A stretch of DNA of 64,000 nucleotides from Flavobacterium acetivorans (GCF_020911885.1 NZ_CP087132.1:3286001-3350000), one strand, 5' to 3'; shown: positions 28,629-37,473, counted from the stretch's first letter. The notes: generated from the sequence alone by a model not told the origin. Numbers and translations: made by a program.

Positions 28629-29495
28629 ATGAAAAAGATATTTTTTACTTTGCCCGGAAATGAAAAACTTGCGGATTTGCTTATCCAAAAAGAAGACGGG
28701 GAAAAAGGAAATGCTGAAACACACCAATTTCCAGATGGAGAAACTTATATCCGAATACTTTCGAATGTTAAGGACAAAGAAGTAGTCATAATCTGTACAC
28801 TAAATCAACCCGATTCTAAGCTATTGCCAATCTATTTTTTGGCCAAAACGGCTAAAGAACTAGGTGTTAAAAAAGTTACTCTAGTGGCTCCTTATCTGGC
28901 CTATATGCGTCAGGATAAAGTTTTCAATCCCGGAGAGGCAGTAACCTCAACCTATTTTGCCCAATTGATTTCGAGCTTTATAGATACTTTAATCACAATC
29001 GATCCGCATTTGCATCGGAGAACTAGCTTATCGGAAATTTATAGTATTCCTACCAGATTAGGACATGCCGCCAATCACATTTCCGCTTGGATTAAAAAAA
29101 ACATTGACAAACCCTTATTGATTGGTCCCGATATCGAAAGTGAACAATGGGTTTCAGAAGTCGCAAAAAATGCCAATGCCTCTTACATCATTTTAACAAA
29201 AATACGCCATGGCGATAGTGACGTATCCGTTTCTGTTCCTGCAGTGGAGCAATACAAAGAATTTACTCCAGTTCTGGTAGATGACATTATCTCAACAGGA
29301 CACACTATGATTGAGACAATCAACCAATTGAAAATGGCCGGGATGAAACCTGCTGTTTGCATAGGTGTTCACGCAATTTTTAGCGGAAATTCTTTTCAAG
29401 AAATAAAAAATTCCGGTGTCAAAGAAATCATCAGTTGCAATACTATTCCGCATGAAAGCAATCGTATTGATATCAGCGATTTATTAATCCAATAA
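28629..29495 (+). CDS. Ribose-phosphate pyrophosphokinase (PRPP synthetase), short form
   Basis: This 288-residue enzyme transfers pyrophosphate from ATP to ribose 5-phosphate, giving PRPP and AMP. Visible features are FPDGETYIR (34-42), the ATP loop with RQDK (94-97), the metal and catalytic DPHLHR (125-130) and the PRPP loop VDDIISTGHTM (217-227). It is shorter than the usual 310-residue class I enzyme and lacks the full flexible insert, resembling archaeal-like paralogues. It is probably a second, specialised copy, cotranscribed with the phosphorylase gene 6 bases upstream. The housekeeping copy would be elsewhere. Confidence 0.9.
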   Translation: MKKIFFTLPGNEKLADLLIQKEDGEKGNAETHQFPDGETYIRILSNVKDKEVVIICTLNQPDSKLLPIYFLAKTAKELGVKKVTLVAPYLAYMRQDKVFNPGEAVTSTYFAQLISSFIDTLITIDPHLHRRTSLSEIYSIPTRLGHAANHISAWIKKNIDKPLLIGPDIESEQWVSEVAKNANASYIILTKIRHGDSDVSVSVPAVEQYKEFTPVLVDDIISTGHTMIETINQLKMAGMKPAVCIGVHAIFSGNSFQEIKNSGVKEIISCNTIPHESNRIDISDLLIQ

Positions 29496-29706
29496 TTAAA
29501 ATAAACAATCTATTTTGGAAATCTCTAAAATCCTCACTACGAAAACTTGAACTAAAAATATCTTATTTAATCATTTTAAAATCCGTTAACAAAGCGTCAT
29601 TGTAATAAAAGCAATTGATATTAATCAGGCACTCTCTTTTTTTAGCTAAAGCTATCAAAAACCAAAGCTACCCCATAAAAAAAAATGATAATAAGAAGAA
29701 TAATCG

Positions 29707-29714
29707 TATATTTG
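29707..29714 (+). promoter_or_regulatory. Candidate -7 element for mlaEFD
   Basis: TATATTTG matches TAnnTTTG, 37 bases before mlaE. No clear TTG lies at the -33 position. Confidence 0.4.
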
Positions 29715-29751
29715 AGTAGCCTTTTCTTGCTGAAAATTAATTCATTAACCT

Positions 29752-30534
29752 ATGAATACTAATTTTAAAATAATAGAAATATCCAAATCTTTCTTATTAG
29801 AAATTGGCGAACTTTCATTTTTCGCGAGCCGTTTTTTTAGAGAGGCTTTCAGAAGTCCGATGGAGTTTAGAGAATTCCTAAGACAATGTTACAATATGGG
29901 AAATCGTTCTTTATTACTTGTAGCTGTAACTGGTTTCATTATTGGTCTGGTTTTTACTTTACAATCGCGTCCCACACTGTTGGAATTTGGAGCAGTTTCT
30001 TGGATGCCTTCTATGGTTAGTATTTCTATCATTCGAGAAATAGGCCCCATTATTACTGCCCTAATTTGTGCGGGCCGTATTGGTTCTGGAATTGGTGCTG
30101 AGCTAGGTTCCATGCGAGTTACTGAGCAAATTGATGCTATGGAAGTCTCTGGTACAAATCCTTTCAAATATTTAGTGGTTACCCGAATTTTAGCAACCAC
30201 ATTTATGCTTCCTATATTGGTTTTTTTTGGAGATGCTATTGCTCTTTTTGGCTCTTATTTGGTCGAAAATGTCAAAGGAAATGTTTCATTTTTGTTGTAT
30301 TTCAATAAGGTTTTCAATGCGTTGGAATTTGGTGATTTAATTCCTGCAACAATTAAAACCTTCTTTTTTGGATTCGCCATAGGCTTAGTGGGGTGTTTTA
30401 AAGGCTATTATTGTAAAAAAGGCACCGCCGGTGTGGGGCTTGCTGCTAATTCAGCTGTTGTATTCACTTCGATGCTGCTTTTTATTATTGATTTCATTGC
30501 CGTTTTTGTGACTGATATATTTTATGATTTATGA
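29752..30534 (+). CDS. mlaE: MlaE family lipid ABC transporter permease
   Basis: A 260-residue inner-membrane permease with about six hydrophobic segments and the MlaE core region VTGFIIGLVFTLQSR ... IREIGPIITALICAGRIGSGIGAELGSM, which is highly conserved. It would work with MlaF and the MCE protein MlaD to move phospholipids between the membranes and keep outer-membrane asymmetry. The mlaF start overlaps its stop by 4 bases (ATGA). No MlaA, MlaB or MlaC gene is adjacent. Confidence 0.95.
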   Translation: MNTNFKIIEISKSFLLEIGELSFFASRFFREAFRSPMEFREFLRQCYNMGNRSLLLVAVTGFIIGLVFTLQSRPTLLEFGAVSWMPSMVSISIIREIGPIITALICAGRIGSGIGAELGSMRVTEQIDAMEVSGTNPFKYLVVTRILATTFMLPILVFFGDAIALFGSYLVENVKGNVSFLLYFNKVFNALEFGDLIPATIKTFFFGFAIGLVGCFKGYYCKKGTAGVGLAANSAVVFTSMLLFIIDFIAVFVTDIFYDL

Positions 30535-31283
30535 CTACCGAAACTCCAAATACAAAAGCTATCATAACAATCAAAGAGCTAAAAAAGAGCTATGGAGACC
30601 ATCATGTTTTGAATGGTTTTAATATGGTTCTAAATGAAGGGGAAAACTTGGTTATTATGGGTAAATCCGGTTCCGGTAAATCCGTTATGATCAAATGTCT
30701 GGTAGGACTCGAACAGCCGGATAGTGGCTCGATAGAAGTAATGGGCGAGAATATCAACGAACTCAACCGATCCGCATTGGACGAACTTCGAACTGAAATT
30801 GGCTTTCTTTTTCAAGGAAGTGCGCTTTATGATTCGATGACCGTCCGAGAGAATCTGGAATTTCCATTGCGCCGTCACACCAAAAAATTTGGTGTATTAA
30901 AAGACACCACTCCGCTAGTGATGGAAGCACTGGAGAACGTAGGCCTAGCCGATACCATTAACCTGATGCCCGAAGAATTATCCGGAGGAATGAAACGCAG
31001 GATTGCCCTTGCCAGAACGCTAATTCTGCAACCAAAAATTATCCTCTATGACGAACCTACTACTGGACTAGATCCTATAACCGCCAAAGAAATATTAATC
31101 TTAATGAAATCAATCCAGCAAAAATACAATACCTCATCTCTAATTATTACCCATGATGTAGATTGTGCCAGAGTGATTTCGAACAGAATGATTCTACTTG
31201 TCGATGGAATTAATTATGCCGAAGGCACTTTTAAAGAGCTATCCTCTTCAACAGATCCTAAAATACAGGCTTTCTTTAAATAA
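30531..31283 (+). CDS. mlaF: MlaF-type ABC transporter ATPase
   Basis: A 250-residue ABC ATPase with Walker A GKSGSGKS (44-51), signature LSGGMKRR (150-157), Walker B IILYDEP (170-176) and a switch histidine in ITHDVD. The GGM variant of the signature is typical of MlaF. It energises the lipid transporter with MlaE. It overlaps mlaE and is followed after 8 bases by mlaD. Confidence 0.95.
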   Translation: MTTETPNTKAIITIKELKKSYGDHHVLNGFNMVLNEGENLVIMGKSGSGKSVMIKCLVGLEQPDSGSIEVMGENINELNRSALDELRTEIGFLFQGSALYDSMTVRENLEFPLRRHTKKFGVLKDTTPLVMEALENVGLADTINLMPEELSGGMKRRIALARTLILQPKIILYDEPTTGLDPITAKEILILMKSIQQKYNTSSLIITHDVDCARVISNRMILLVDGINYAEGTFKELSSSTDPKIQAFFK

Positions 31284-31291
31284 ACACAGAC

Positions 31292-32269
31292 ATGGAAAAA
31301 ACAACATCGCAAAAAATAAAATTGGGTCTTTTTGTTATTATTGGCCTTATCATTTTCATTCTTGCCATTTATTTTATTGGTGATAAACAAAAAATGTTTG
31401 GCAAAACAAATCGCTTGGAAACCGTTTTTAACAATGTAAACGGCTTGCAAATAGGTAACAATGTGCGTTACTCCGGGGTAAACGTGGGAACTGTTCGTGG
31501 CATTGAAATGATCAATGACACAAACATAAAAGTGGATATGATCATTGATAAAAACATCTTTAAACACATAAAAAAAGATGCCGTAGCGACCATAGGTTCT
31601 GATGGATTAGTAGGGAGTATGATCATAAACATTATACCCGGAAAAGGACTAAAACCGAACGTTGAGCTAGGCGATGTAATTCATTCACAAAACCGCATAA
31701 GAACTGATGATATTTTAAATACACTTGGTAAAACCAATCAAAATGCGGCTATTCTTACCGAAAATTTACTTAAAATAACAAACGATATCAATCAAGGAAA
31801 AGGAACTGTAGGTCTTTTGATAAGTGATATCGAAATGGCTCGAGATTTAAAAGAGACCATACATTATTTAAAAATATCAGGGAAAGAGACCTCTTTATCA
31901 GTATCAAATTTAAACAAACTCATCTCTTCTTTGGATAATAAGAATAACGTAATTGGTGTTGTAAAAGATACCGCAGTAGCTGCTAAAATCAAAAATATCA
32001 TTTTCAATCTAAATCAATCAAGTACCGAAATTGATAAAGTGATTGGGAATCTTAACAAAACTGTTTTGAATATTAAAGACGGCAAAGGTGCCCTCAATTA
32101 TCTTTCGAATGACCCAAATTTAGTTCAAAATATAGACTCTACAATGACTAACATAAATCAAGCCAGCAAACGACTAAACGAAAATATGGAAGCCTTAAAA
32201 CACAACTTCTTTTTTAGAGGCTATTTCAGAAAACAAGAAAAAGAAAAATTAAAAGAACAGAAAAAATAA
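31292..32269 (+). CDS. mlaD: MlaD-like MCE-domain lipid-transport protein
   Basis: A 325-residue protein with one N-terminal membrane helix (about 9-29), a single MCE domain (about 38-120, with VRYSGVNVGTVRGIEM and GSMIINIIPG), then a long helical tail (about 140-310) that could form a periplasmic pore or needle. It would be the substrate-binding core of the Mla-type complex. The C-terminal end is lysine-rich. It ends the mlaEFD operon; no clear terminator is seen after it. Confidence 0.93.
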   Translation: MEKTTSQKIKLGLFVIIGLIIFILAIYFIGDKQKMFGKTNRLETVFNNVNGLQIGNNVRYSGVNVGTVRGIEMINDTNIKVDMIIDKNIFKHIKKDAVATIGSDGLVGSMIINIIPGKGLKPNVELGDVIHSQNRIRTDDILNTLGKTNQNAAILTENLLKITNDINQGKGTVGLLISDIEMARDLKETIHYLKISGKETSLSVSNLNKLISSLDNKNNVIGVVKDTAVAAKIKNIIFNLNQSSTEIDKVIGNLNKTVLNIKDGKGALNYLSNDPNLVQNIDSTMTNINQASKRLNENMEALKHNFFFRGYFRKQEKEKLKEQKK

Positions 32270-32329
32270 GTATTGTGTAAAGCTCAAAATGTTCCTTGTA
32301 CTCATCCTCAATAGCGAATAAGTTGTATT

Positions 32330-33454
32330 TTAAATGCTTTTCAAAGCTTCAACCAATAAATCAACATCTTCTTTTGAGTTGTAATGGCTAAAAGAAATTC
32401 GCAGACTCGGTTTTTTTAAATCCTCAGCAGAAAGCATCTCAGCCAAAACATGAGAAGGCTTGATGCTCCCGCTTTGACAGGCACTCCCTCGGGAAACCGC
32501 AATTCCTTTCATATCCAAATGAAATAGAATCATAGCTGTTTTTTCGGCTGATAAAGGCAACAGAACATTCACTATGTTGTAAAATCCATCTGGATTTCCA
32601 TTGATAGAAAAGCCTGGGAATTCAACTTCAAGACTTTCAATCAAATAACTTCTCAAATCAGAAATATACTTTCTTTCGGTCTCTAAATTAGCATAAGCAA
32701 GTTCCAGCGCTTTTGCCATTCCCGCTAGCTGATGCACGGCTTCGGTTCCCGCACGCAATCCTTTTTCCTGTTCTCCACCGTAAAATAAAGGCTGTAAACC
32801 TGAGTTTTTTCGAACAAAAGCAAAACCAACACCCTTTGGTCCATGAAATTTATGAGCACTGGCAACCAGAAAATCAACAGCTAAAACCTGCAAATCCAAT
32901 ACTGCTTTTCCAATAGATTGAACGGTATCCGAATGAAATAAAGCCTTGTATTGCTGGCATATCTGCCCTACTCGAGCTAGATCCAGAACGGTTCCAATTT
33001 CGTTATTTACCTGCATCAAACTCACTAATGTTTTATGCTCCTGAGAAAGCAACTCTACTAGATTTGTGAGGTCAATTTCACCATTTGGCTTAAGGTTCAC
33101 ATAATCCACTTGAATATCAAATTCTTTTTGCAAAGCTTGAATAGTAAACAAAACCGCATGATGCTCTATTTTACTGGTAATAATGCGTTTTACCTTCAAA
33201 TCTGACACCGCCGAACGAAGAATCCAATTATTGGCTTCCGTCCCGCAGGAGGTAAAAATAATCTCTTGAGCAGAAGCATTGATCGCCTTGGCAATTGATT
33301 TTCTGGAAAGCTCCAAAATACTTTTGGCATTGCGTCCAAAACTATGTGTAGATGAAGGATTTCCGTAATCATCGGCCATTACTTTTGTCATTTCCCTGAT
33401 AACTTCGGGACGAATAGCGGTTGTAGAGGCATTATCGAGGTATACTTTTTTCAT
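32330..33454 (-). CDS. Cysteine desulfurase family protein (NifS/IscS-like, class V aminotransferase)
   Basis: From the ATG at 33454 the protein has 374 residues beginning MKKVYLDNASTTAIRPEV, the usual NifS/IscS start; a TTG 15 bases upstream is less likely. It contains the PLP lysine in ASAHKFHGPKG (near residue 200) and the active-site cysteine in VSRGSACQSGS near the C-terminus. It releases sulfur from cysteine as persulfide for Fe-S clusters or thio-modification. No isc or suf scaffold genes are adjacent, so its sulfur acceptor is unknown. The downstream-strand neighbour EamA gene ends 21 bases upstream. Confidence 0.93.
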   Translation of the reverse strand: MKKVYLDNASTTAIRPEVIREMTKVMADDYGNPSSTHSFGRNAKSILELSRKSIAKAINASAQEIIFTSCGTEANNWILRSAVSDLKVKRIITSKIEHHAVLFTIQALQKEFDIQVDYVNLKPNGEIDLTNLVELLSQEHKTLVSLMQVNNEIGTVLDLARVGQICQQYKALFHSDTVQSIGKAVLDLQVLAVDFLVASAHKFHGPKGVGFAFVRKNSGLQPLFYGGEQEKGLRAGTEAVHQLAGMAKALELAYANLETERKYISDLRSYLIESLEVEFPGFSINGNPDGFYNIVNVLLPLSAEKTAMILFHLDMKGIAVSRGSACQSGSIKPSHVLAEMLSAEDLKKPSLRISFSHYNSKEDVDLLVEALKSI

Positions 33455-33474
33455 TTTTTGATGATTCAAATTAT

Positions 33475-34392
33475 TTAAAATCCTTCTATTTCTGATGGTG
33501 CTATTTTTATTTTTCTAGTAAAAAGCACTCTTTCATTAAAAATTAATACCGAAACAAAAATTAGAAAATAAGAAAACCCCTGCAGAAAACTTACCTCTTC
33601 ATTGTAAAAAAATATTGCCAATAAAAACCCAATAATAGGGTTGATATAGATCATAATACCCACTGCCGAAGAATTAATTCCTTTGAGTGCATAGAGATTT
33701 AAAAACAAAGGGATAATTGTAAAAAAGAGCACTATAGCAAACAGACAAACATAAAATAGCGGTTCAGTAGGAACTGGTCCGCTAAGTACCGGATAAAACG
33801 GTAAAAGAACCAGTGCGATAAAAATCAATTGCACTGTCAATACCAAAAATTTATCCATTTGACTGTTTTTTCGCTGACTCACTAAATACATGGCATAGGT
33901 TGCTGCGACAATCAAACTATAAAAAATAGACTCAAAATAGTTTATGGACAGTAACACACAACTCAGCACACTTATCAAAACGGCTAACCATTGCCATTTA
34001 CTGAGCCTTTCATTTAAGATAAAAAAGGCCAAAACAGTCGTCAAAATTGGACAAATCAAATAGGCTAATGAAGCGGCTTTTACACTCACATTATTCATTA
34101 CGTAAATAAATACAAACCAGTTTAAAGAGAGAAATACCCCCCCGCCCACGGTCAATAAAACGACATTTCGTTTCTGTTTAGCACTCATATTTCTAAAATA
34201 ATTCCAATCTTTCTGGATCACTTTCTTACGAAAAACCAGATTAATCAGTACCATTGTAATCACACTGAAGAAAACACGGTAAAACAAAATATCCAAAGAA
34301 GAATAATTGTATAAGGGCTTTAAAGCTAAACTAAAAAAACCCCAGATAAAAAAAGCCAAAAATGCGGCAGAATAATATTTATTAAGTCTCAT
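33475..34392 (-). CDS. EamA family (DMT superfamily) transporter, RarD-like
   Basis: A 305-residue inner-membrane protein with ten hydrophobic segments arranged as two EamA repeats. The start (LAFFIWGFFSLALKPLYNYSSLDILFYRVFFS) resembles RarD-type permeases. The substrate is unknown; EamA members export amino acids or other metabolites. The ATG at 34392 is chosen over the GTG one codon upstream. It is followed on the same strand by the cysteine desulfurase gene after about 20 bases, so they may be cotranscribed. Confidence 0.9.
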   Translation of the reverse strand: MRLNKYYSAAFLAFFIWGFFSLALKPLYNYSSLDILFYRVFFSVITMVLINLVFRKKVIQKDWNYFRNMSAKQKRNVVLLTVGGGVFLSLNWFVFIYVMNNVSVKAASLAYLICPILTTVLAFFILNERLSKWQWLAVLISVLSCVLLSINYFESIFYSLIVAATYAMYLVSQRKNSQMDKFLVLTVQLIFIALVLLPFYPVLSGPVPTEPLFYVCLFAIVLFFTIIPLFLNLYALKGINSSAVGIMIYINPIIGFLLAIFFYNEEVSFLQGFSYFLIFVSVLIFNERVLFTRKIKIAPSEIEGF

Positions 34393-34549
34393 CACCTGTA
34401 TTAAATTGGCGCAAAGATAATGATTTCTATTCGCTTAAAATCATTAACAGTATTGCTTTACCACAAAGCCACATCACTACCATTAAGACCTTATATCGAA
34501 TTTAACACCTAATGGCACAGTTAAATTCTATGTTTTTGAATGGAATGCA

Positions 34550-34578
34550 TTTGAAACAAATTAAAAATTCTATTTTTG
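34550..34578 (+). promoter_or_regulatory. Promoter for the duplicated lipoprotein gene
   Basis: TTTG (34550-34553), a 17-base spacer and TATTTTTG (34571-34578) match the Bacteroidota consensus. The expected transcription start near 34585 falls just before the ATGs at 34587 and 34596 and rules out starts further upstream. Confidence 0.7.
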
Positions 34579-34595
34579 TTTCAAATATGATAAAA

Positions 34596-35555
34596 ATGAA
34601 AAGAGTAGTAAGCCTAATGTTTTTTGCCCTGTTATTAAACAGCTGTGATGATGGAAATTTAATTCAGGAAGACATCAATTTTGAAGATGTCGATACGCAG
34701 AACTGCAGCACAAATGACATCATCTACAAACTAAAAGAGAAAGAAGCTTTGCTTCTTGAGATCCCTAAAACCTCCTTCCCTAGTGAACCCTCTTTGACCA
34801 ATACGCCACTGTCAATAGACATTAATAACACAAATCGTGTTGTTTACCGTTTTTACAATGGAAACGTTGCCACTGACAATATTTGCGAAACCATCCCTCC
34901 TGCTAACCCTATTGTAACGGACCAATGGAATGCTACTGCCGGGAAAATAGAGATTTTTACCACCGCAATCAAAACTGTCAACACCACTGAGAATAGTACT
35001 AAAATTTCAGGCTACAATCATAGTATTGTATTTAAAAATATCACTTTTGCCAAAAGCAACGGAACTCAGGTATACGAAACCTTCCCTTTTGGAAATTATG
35101 TTACACCAGCGACTCCTTTGCCTTTCCTTTTTGACAAAACGATTGAAAAATGCAGCTCGTCTAACCTGATTTATAATTATACCACCAGCGAAGCTTTGAC
35201 TCTGGATATAGACCCAAATCTAATTGTTAACGAAGTGACCGCAGTAAATACACCTCGTACAGGAGTCATTGGCACTAGCAAAAACATCCTGAAATATCGC
35301 TTATTTTCAGGCCTCCTGACCTCAGATTATTTTTGTGCAACCACGACACCTGCTACCCCAACAATAAGTCAACAATGGGATGCCGTAGCCGGAATAAGCG
35401 GTATAAACGGAATCATAGAAGTCACCACAACCACTGATGGACCTAACACTTTTAAGCATACTATTGTACTCAAAAAAGTGACCTTAAAGAAAGGTAACAG
35501 CGATTTTTTATTGGGTGATAATTATCTTTATGGCGATCTTTTAACAACGAATTAA
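34596..35555 (+). CDS. Hypothetical lipoprotein with an internal tandem duplication
   Basis: From the ATG at 34596 the protein has 319 residues, with lipoprotein signal MKRVVSLMFFALLLNSC (Cys17). The rest consists of two similar units of about 130 residues: each opens with a CS-x-x-x-IY motif (NCSTNDIIYKLKEKEALLLEI and KCSSSNLIYNYTTSEALTLDI), contains a second cysteine (NICET, YFCAT), a DQW or QQW motif and an HSIVFKNIT / HTIVLKKVT strand. I recognise no named domain. It is probably attached to an envelope membrane; function unknown. The promoter position supports this start over in-frame ATGs from 34512. Confidence 0.8.
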   Translation: MKRVVSLMFFALLLNSCDDGNLIQEDINFEDVDTQNCSTNDIIYKLKEKEALLLEIPKTSFPSEPSLTNTPLSIDINNTNRVVYRFYNGNVATDNICETIPPANPIVTDQWNATAGKIEIFTTAIKTVNTTENSTKISGYNHSIVFKNITFAKSNGTQVYETFPFGNYVTPATPLPFLFDKTIEKCSSSNLIYNYTTSEALTLDIDPNLIVNEVTAVNTPRTGVIGTSKNILKYRLFSGLLTSDYFCATTTPATPTISQQWDAVAGISGINGIIEVTTTTDGPNTFKHTIVLKKVTLKKGNSDFLLGDNYLYGDLLTTN

Positions 35556-35582
35556 AGCGTTAATTTTCTTTTAAAAGAAGCC

Positions 35583-35624
35583 AAAAAAAGTCCCGTTTTA
35601 CAATTGTAAAACGGGACTTTTTTT
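35583..35624. terminator. Bidirectional terminator, perfect 42-base palindrome
   Basis: Each arm runs from A7 through GTCCCGTTTTACAA to the centre (CAATTG at 35601-35606), and the two arms match without error over 21 bases. It lies between convergent genes ending at 35555 and 35642 and can serve both. Confidence 0.92.
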
Positions 35625-35641
35625 GCTCAGTAACCAACCTT

Positions 35642-36193
35642 TTATTTGCTGTTTTGTTTGATAAAAACTTCGGTTGCACCTAGACCATATTTTTGATAAT
35701 TGGCATCCTGAAAAGCAATATTATCATAACGCCCTAACAAAAAATCAAGCTCTGCTTTTAAGATTCCTTCACCAACTCCGTGTATAAAAACGATCTTAGG
35801 GATGCGGTTGCGAATGGCAAATTCGATATGTCTTTTGGCTGTTTCCGATTGTAAAGTCAGAATATCATAATTAGACATTCCACGTTTATTGGGAACCAAT
35901 TTTTCGATGTGTAAATCAAACTCCGGAGCTGATATTTCATTTTTATCTTTGCGTTCTTTCACAAAACTCCGAGGTTTTGGGATCTCTTTTTCCTTCGAAA
36001 CCTTATCTATATTAATTCTTTTAATGGAGTCCATTAAGTTACTGGAAACGTTTACTTTAATTAATTCATTGACAAAAAATGTCATCACAAATCCTTCCTC
36101 CGTTTCTATTGTTACCTCTTTATCTTTTACTGACAAGACCACTCCATTGATCGCTTCATCAAGTACTGAAACCCTATCTCCTTTACTAAACAT
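35642..36193 (-). CDS. Smr-domain protein (MutS2 C-terminal-like)
   Basis: From the ATG at 36193 the protein has 183 residues: an N-terminal SH3-like KOW-type barrel (MFSKGDRVSVLDEAINGVV) resembling the MutS2 tail, a linker, and a C-terminal Smr domain with FDLHIEKL and HGVGEGILKAEL (the HGxGxG-type motif near residue 135). Smr domains have nicking or RNA-cleaving nuclease activity linked to ribosome rescue or recombination. This small stand-alone form is conserved in Flavobacteriia. It overlaps the small upstream membrane-protein gene by 8 bases. Confidence 0.88.
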   Translation of the reverse strand: MFSKGDRVSVLDEAINGVVLSVKDKEVTIETEEGFVMTFFVNELIKVNVSSNLMDSIKRINIDKVSKEKEIPKPRSFVKERKDKNEISAPEFDLHIEKLVPNKRGMSNYDILTLQSETAKRHIEFAIRNRIPKIVFIHGVGEGILKAELDFLLGRYDNIAFQDANYQKYGLGATEVFIKQNSK

Positions 36194-36368
36194 CTTTCTC
36201 TTCTTTTTCTTGATTTTTACTTGGCGTTTTAGCACTCAGTCGCATCATCCCAAACATAAAAACGACTATCGCTACCACCGTTACATACACATTTTTCTCG
36301 GCACTCACCTGCTCAAAAAAAGCGATAAGAATTGCCAAAAGCATTATCAGAATTACTATTTTTTTCAT
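36186..36368 (-). CDS. Small two-helix membrane protein
   Basis: A 60-residue protein with two hydrophobic segments (about 3-20 and 27-45) and a charged, lysine/glutamate-rich tail. I do not recognise a family. It overlaps the Smr gene by 8 bases and would be cotranscribed. A TACTTTTG -7-like element at 36388-36395 on the minus strand lies 20 bases before its start, which supports a real gene. Confidence 0.65.
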   Translation of the reverse strand: MKKIVILIMLLAILIAFFEQVSAEKNVYVTVVAIVVFMFGMMRLSAKTPSKNQEKEEKDV

Positions 36369-36471
36369 TTCATTTTTTATCAGGTTCCAAAAGTAACAAA
36401 TTAAAAATAGCCCTGCTTTTTTATAAAAAAGGTTTATTCTTTTTTTTGTAAATTGTCAAAAAATAAATCCA

Positions 36472-36750
36472 TTGAATTTAGAAAAATACATGCTCCCTTG
36501 TTTGAGTAAAACCCTCTTCGGAATAGAGTGTTTAGGTTGCGGTTTTCAGAGAGCATTATTGTTACTTTTGAAAGGAGAATTTGCTGCCTCTTTTCAAATG
36601 TATCCAGCCATTTTCACTTCGTTATTATTCTTGGCTTTTATAGGTTTTCATTTTATTTACAAAGGTGTTTTTTCTCAAAAAACAATTTTCTTCATAGGCA
36701 TGTTAAATGTAATTTTTATGATTGCGGGTTACATTTACAAACACTATTAA
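36472..36750 (+). CDS. DUF2752 family small membrane protein
   Basis: A 92-residue protein of the DUF2752 family, recognised by LPC...FGIECLGCGFQRALLLL near the N-terminus, with three cysteines in CxxCGxQR form, and two or three membrane helices. The function is unknown. The start is TTG at 36472, giving the conserved residues before the first cysteine; the alternative is ATG at 36490. It sits alone between divergent and convergent genes. Confidence 0.85.
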   Translation: MNLEKYMLPCLSKTLFGIECLGCGFQRALLLLLKGEFAASFQMYPAIFTSLLFLAFIGFHFIYKGVFSQKTIFFIGMLNVIFMIAGYIYKHY

Positions 36751-36771
36751 TTGCCTTTTTTAAAAAATACC

Positions 36772-37473
36772 TCACTTTTCGACTCTCTTCAAAATATCAT
36801 TCATCATCTCGATTTGTATCTTTTGAATTTCTATTAATTCTTCCTGTTGGTGCTTGATTAAATTATCCAGTTTTTCATGAAGCATTCGGATTTCCAGTTC
36901 TGATTTCAGATTGATAATATAATCCTTTCTTGCTCGTTCCCGGTCTTTCTCCTCTTGACGATTTTGACTCATCATAATAACCGGAGCCTGAAGGGCTGCT
37001 AAACAGGACAGGATTAAATTCAATAAAATAAATGGATAGGGATCGAATCCCTTATTGAGCAAAATATAAATATTAGCCAGAATCCATAAAAGAATAAAAA
37101 CACCAAACAGGATTATAAACCGCCAACTCCCTCCAAAATCAGCCACCTTATCCGCGACATATTGCCCAAAGGTTCTGGTTTCGACTTCTTCCTCAATTTT
37201 GATTACCGTAGAATCATAATCTTTGAGTTCTGCTGCAACTTGGGTTTCAATTTCCGAAAGAACATCTACTTCCTGAGACAGATAATTCGAAATGTATTTG
37301 TCCCGATATAAATTCAACTCCGTTACAGACAAAAACTTTTCTGAAGTAAAATCCGGAAAGTCCTCTTTTATCAAAGTCAGAATAGGTGTTCGAATTATTT
37401 TGGCCGAAACCTTATCTATTAATGGAAATTGCTTCCGAGAAAGATCACTTATAAAAGTTGATTTTTTTTTCAT
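36772..37473 (-). CDS. DUF1003 family membrane protein
   Basis: A 233-residue protein with the DUF1003 domain (about 105-215): a FGQYVADKVADFGGSWRFI start, two membrane helices (about 120-140 and 148-168) around a DPYPFILLNLILS loop, the QAPVIMMSQNRQEEKDRERA motif, then a long coiled coil at the C-terminus. Function is unknown. It has its own spacing from neighbours and is convergent with the DUF2752 gene. Upstream, 300 bases separate it from cysE, holding the cysE leader. Confidence 0.9.
   Translation of the reverse strand: MKKKSTFISDLSRKQFPLIDKVSAKIIRTPILTLIKEDFPDFTSEKFLSVTELNLYRDKYISNYLSQEVDVLSEIETQVAAELKDYDSTVIKIEEEVETRTFGQYVADKVADFGGSWRFIILFGVFILLWILANIYILLNKGFDPYPFILLNLILSCLAALQAPVIMMSQNRQEEKDRERARKDYIINLKSELEIRMLHEKLDNLIKHQQEELIEIQKIQIEMMNDILKRVEK

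Noticed and set aside
34512..34595. Longer N-terminus of the duplicated lipoprotein
   Set aside because: It would precede the mapped promoter and would place 28 residues before a standard lipoprotein signal.
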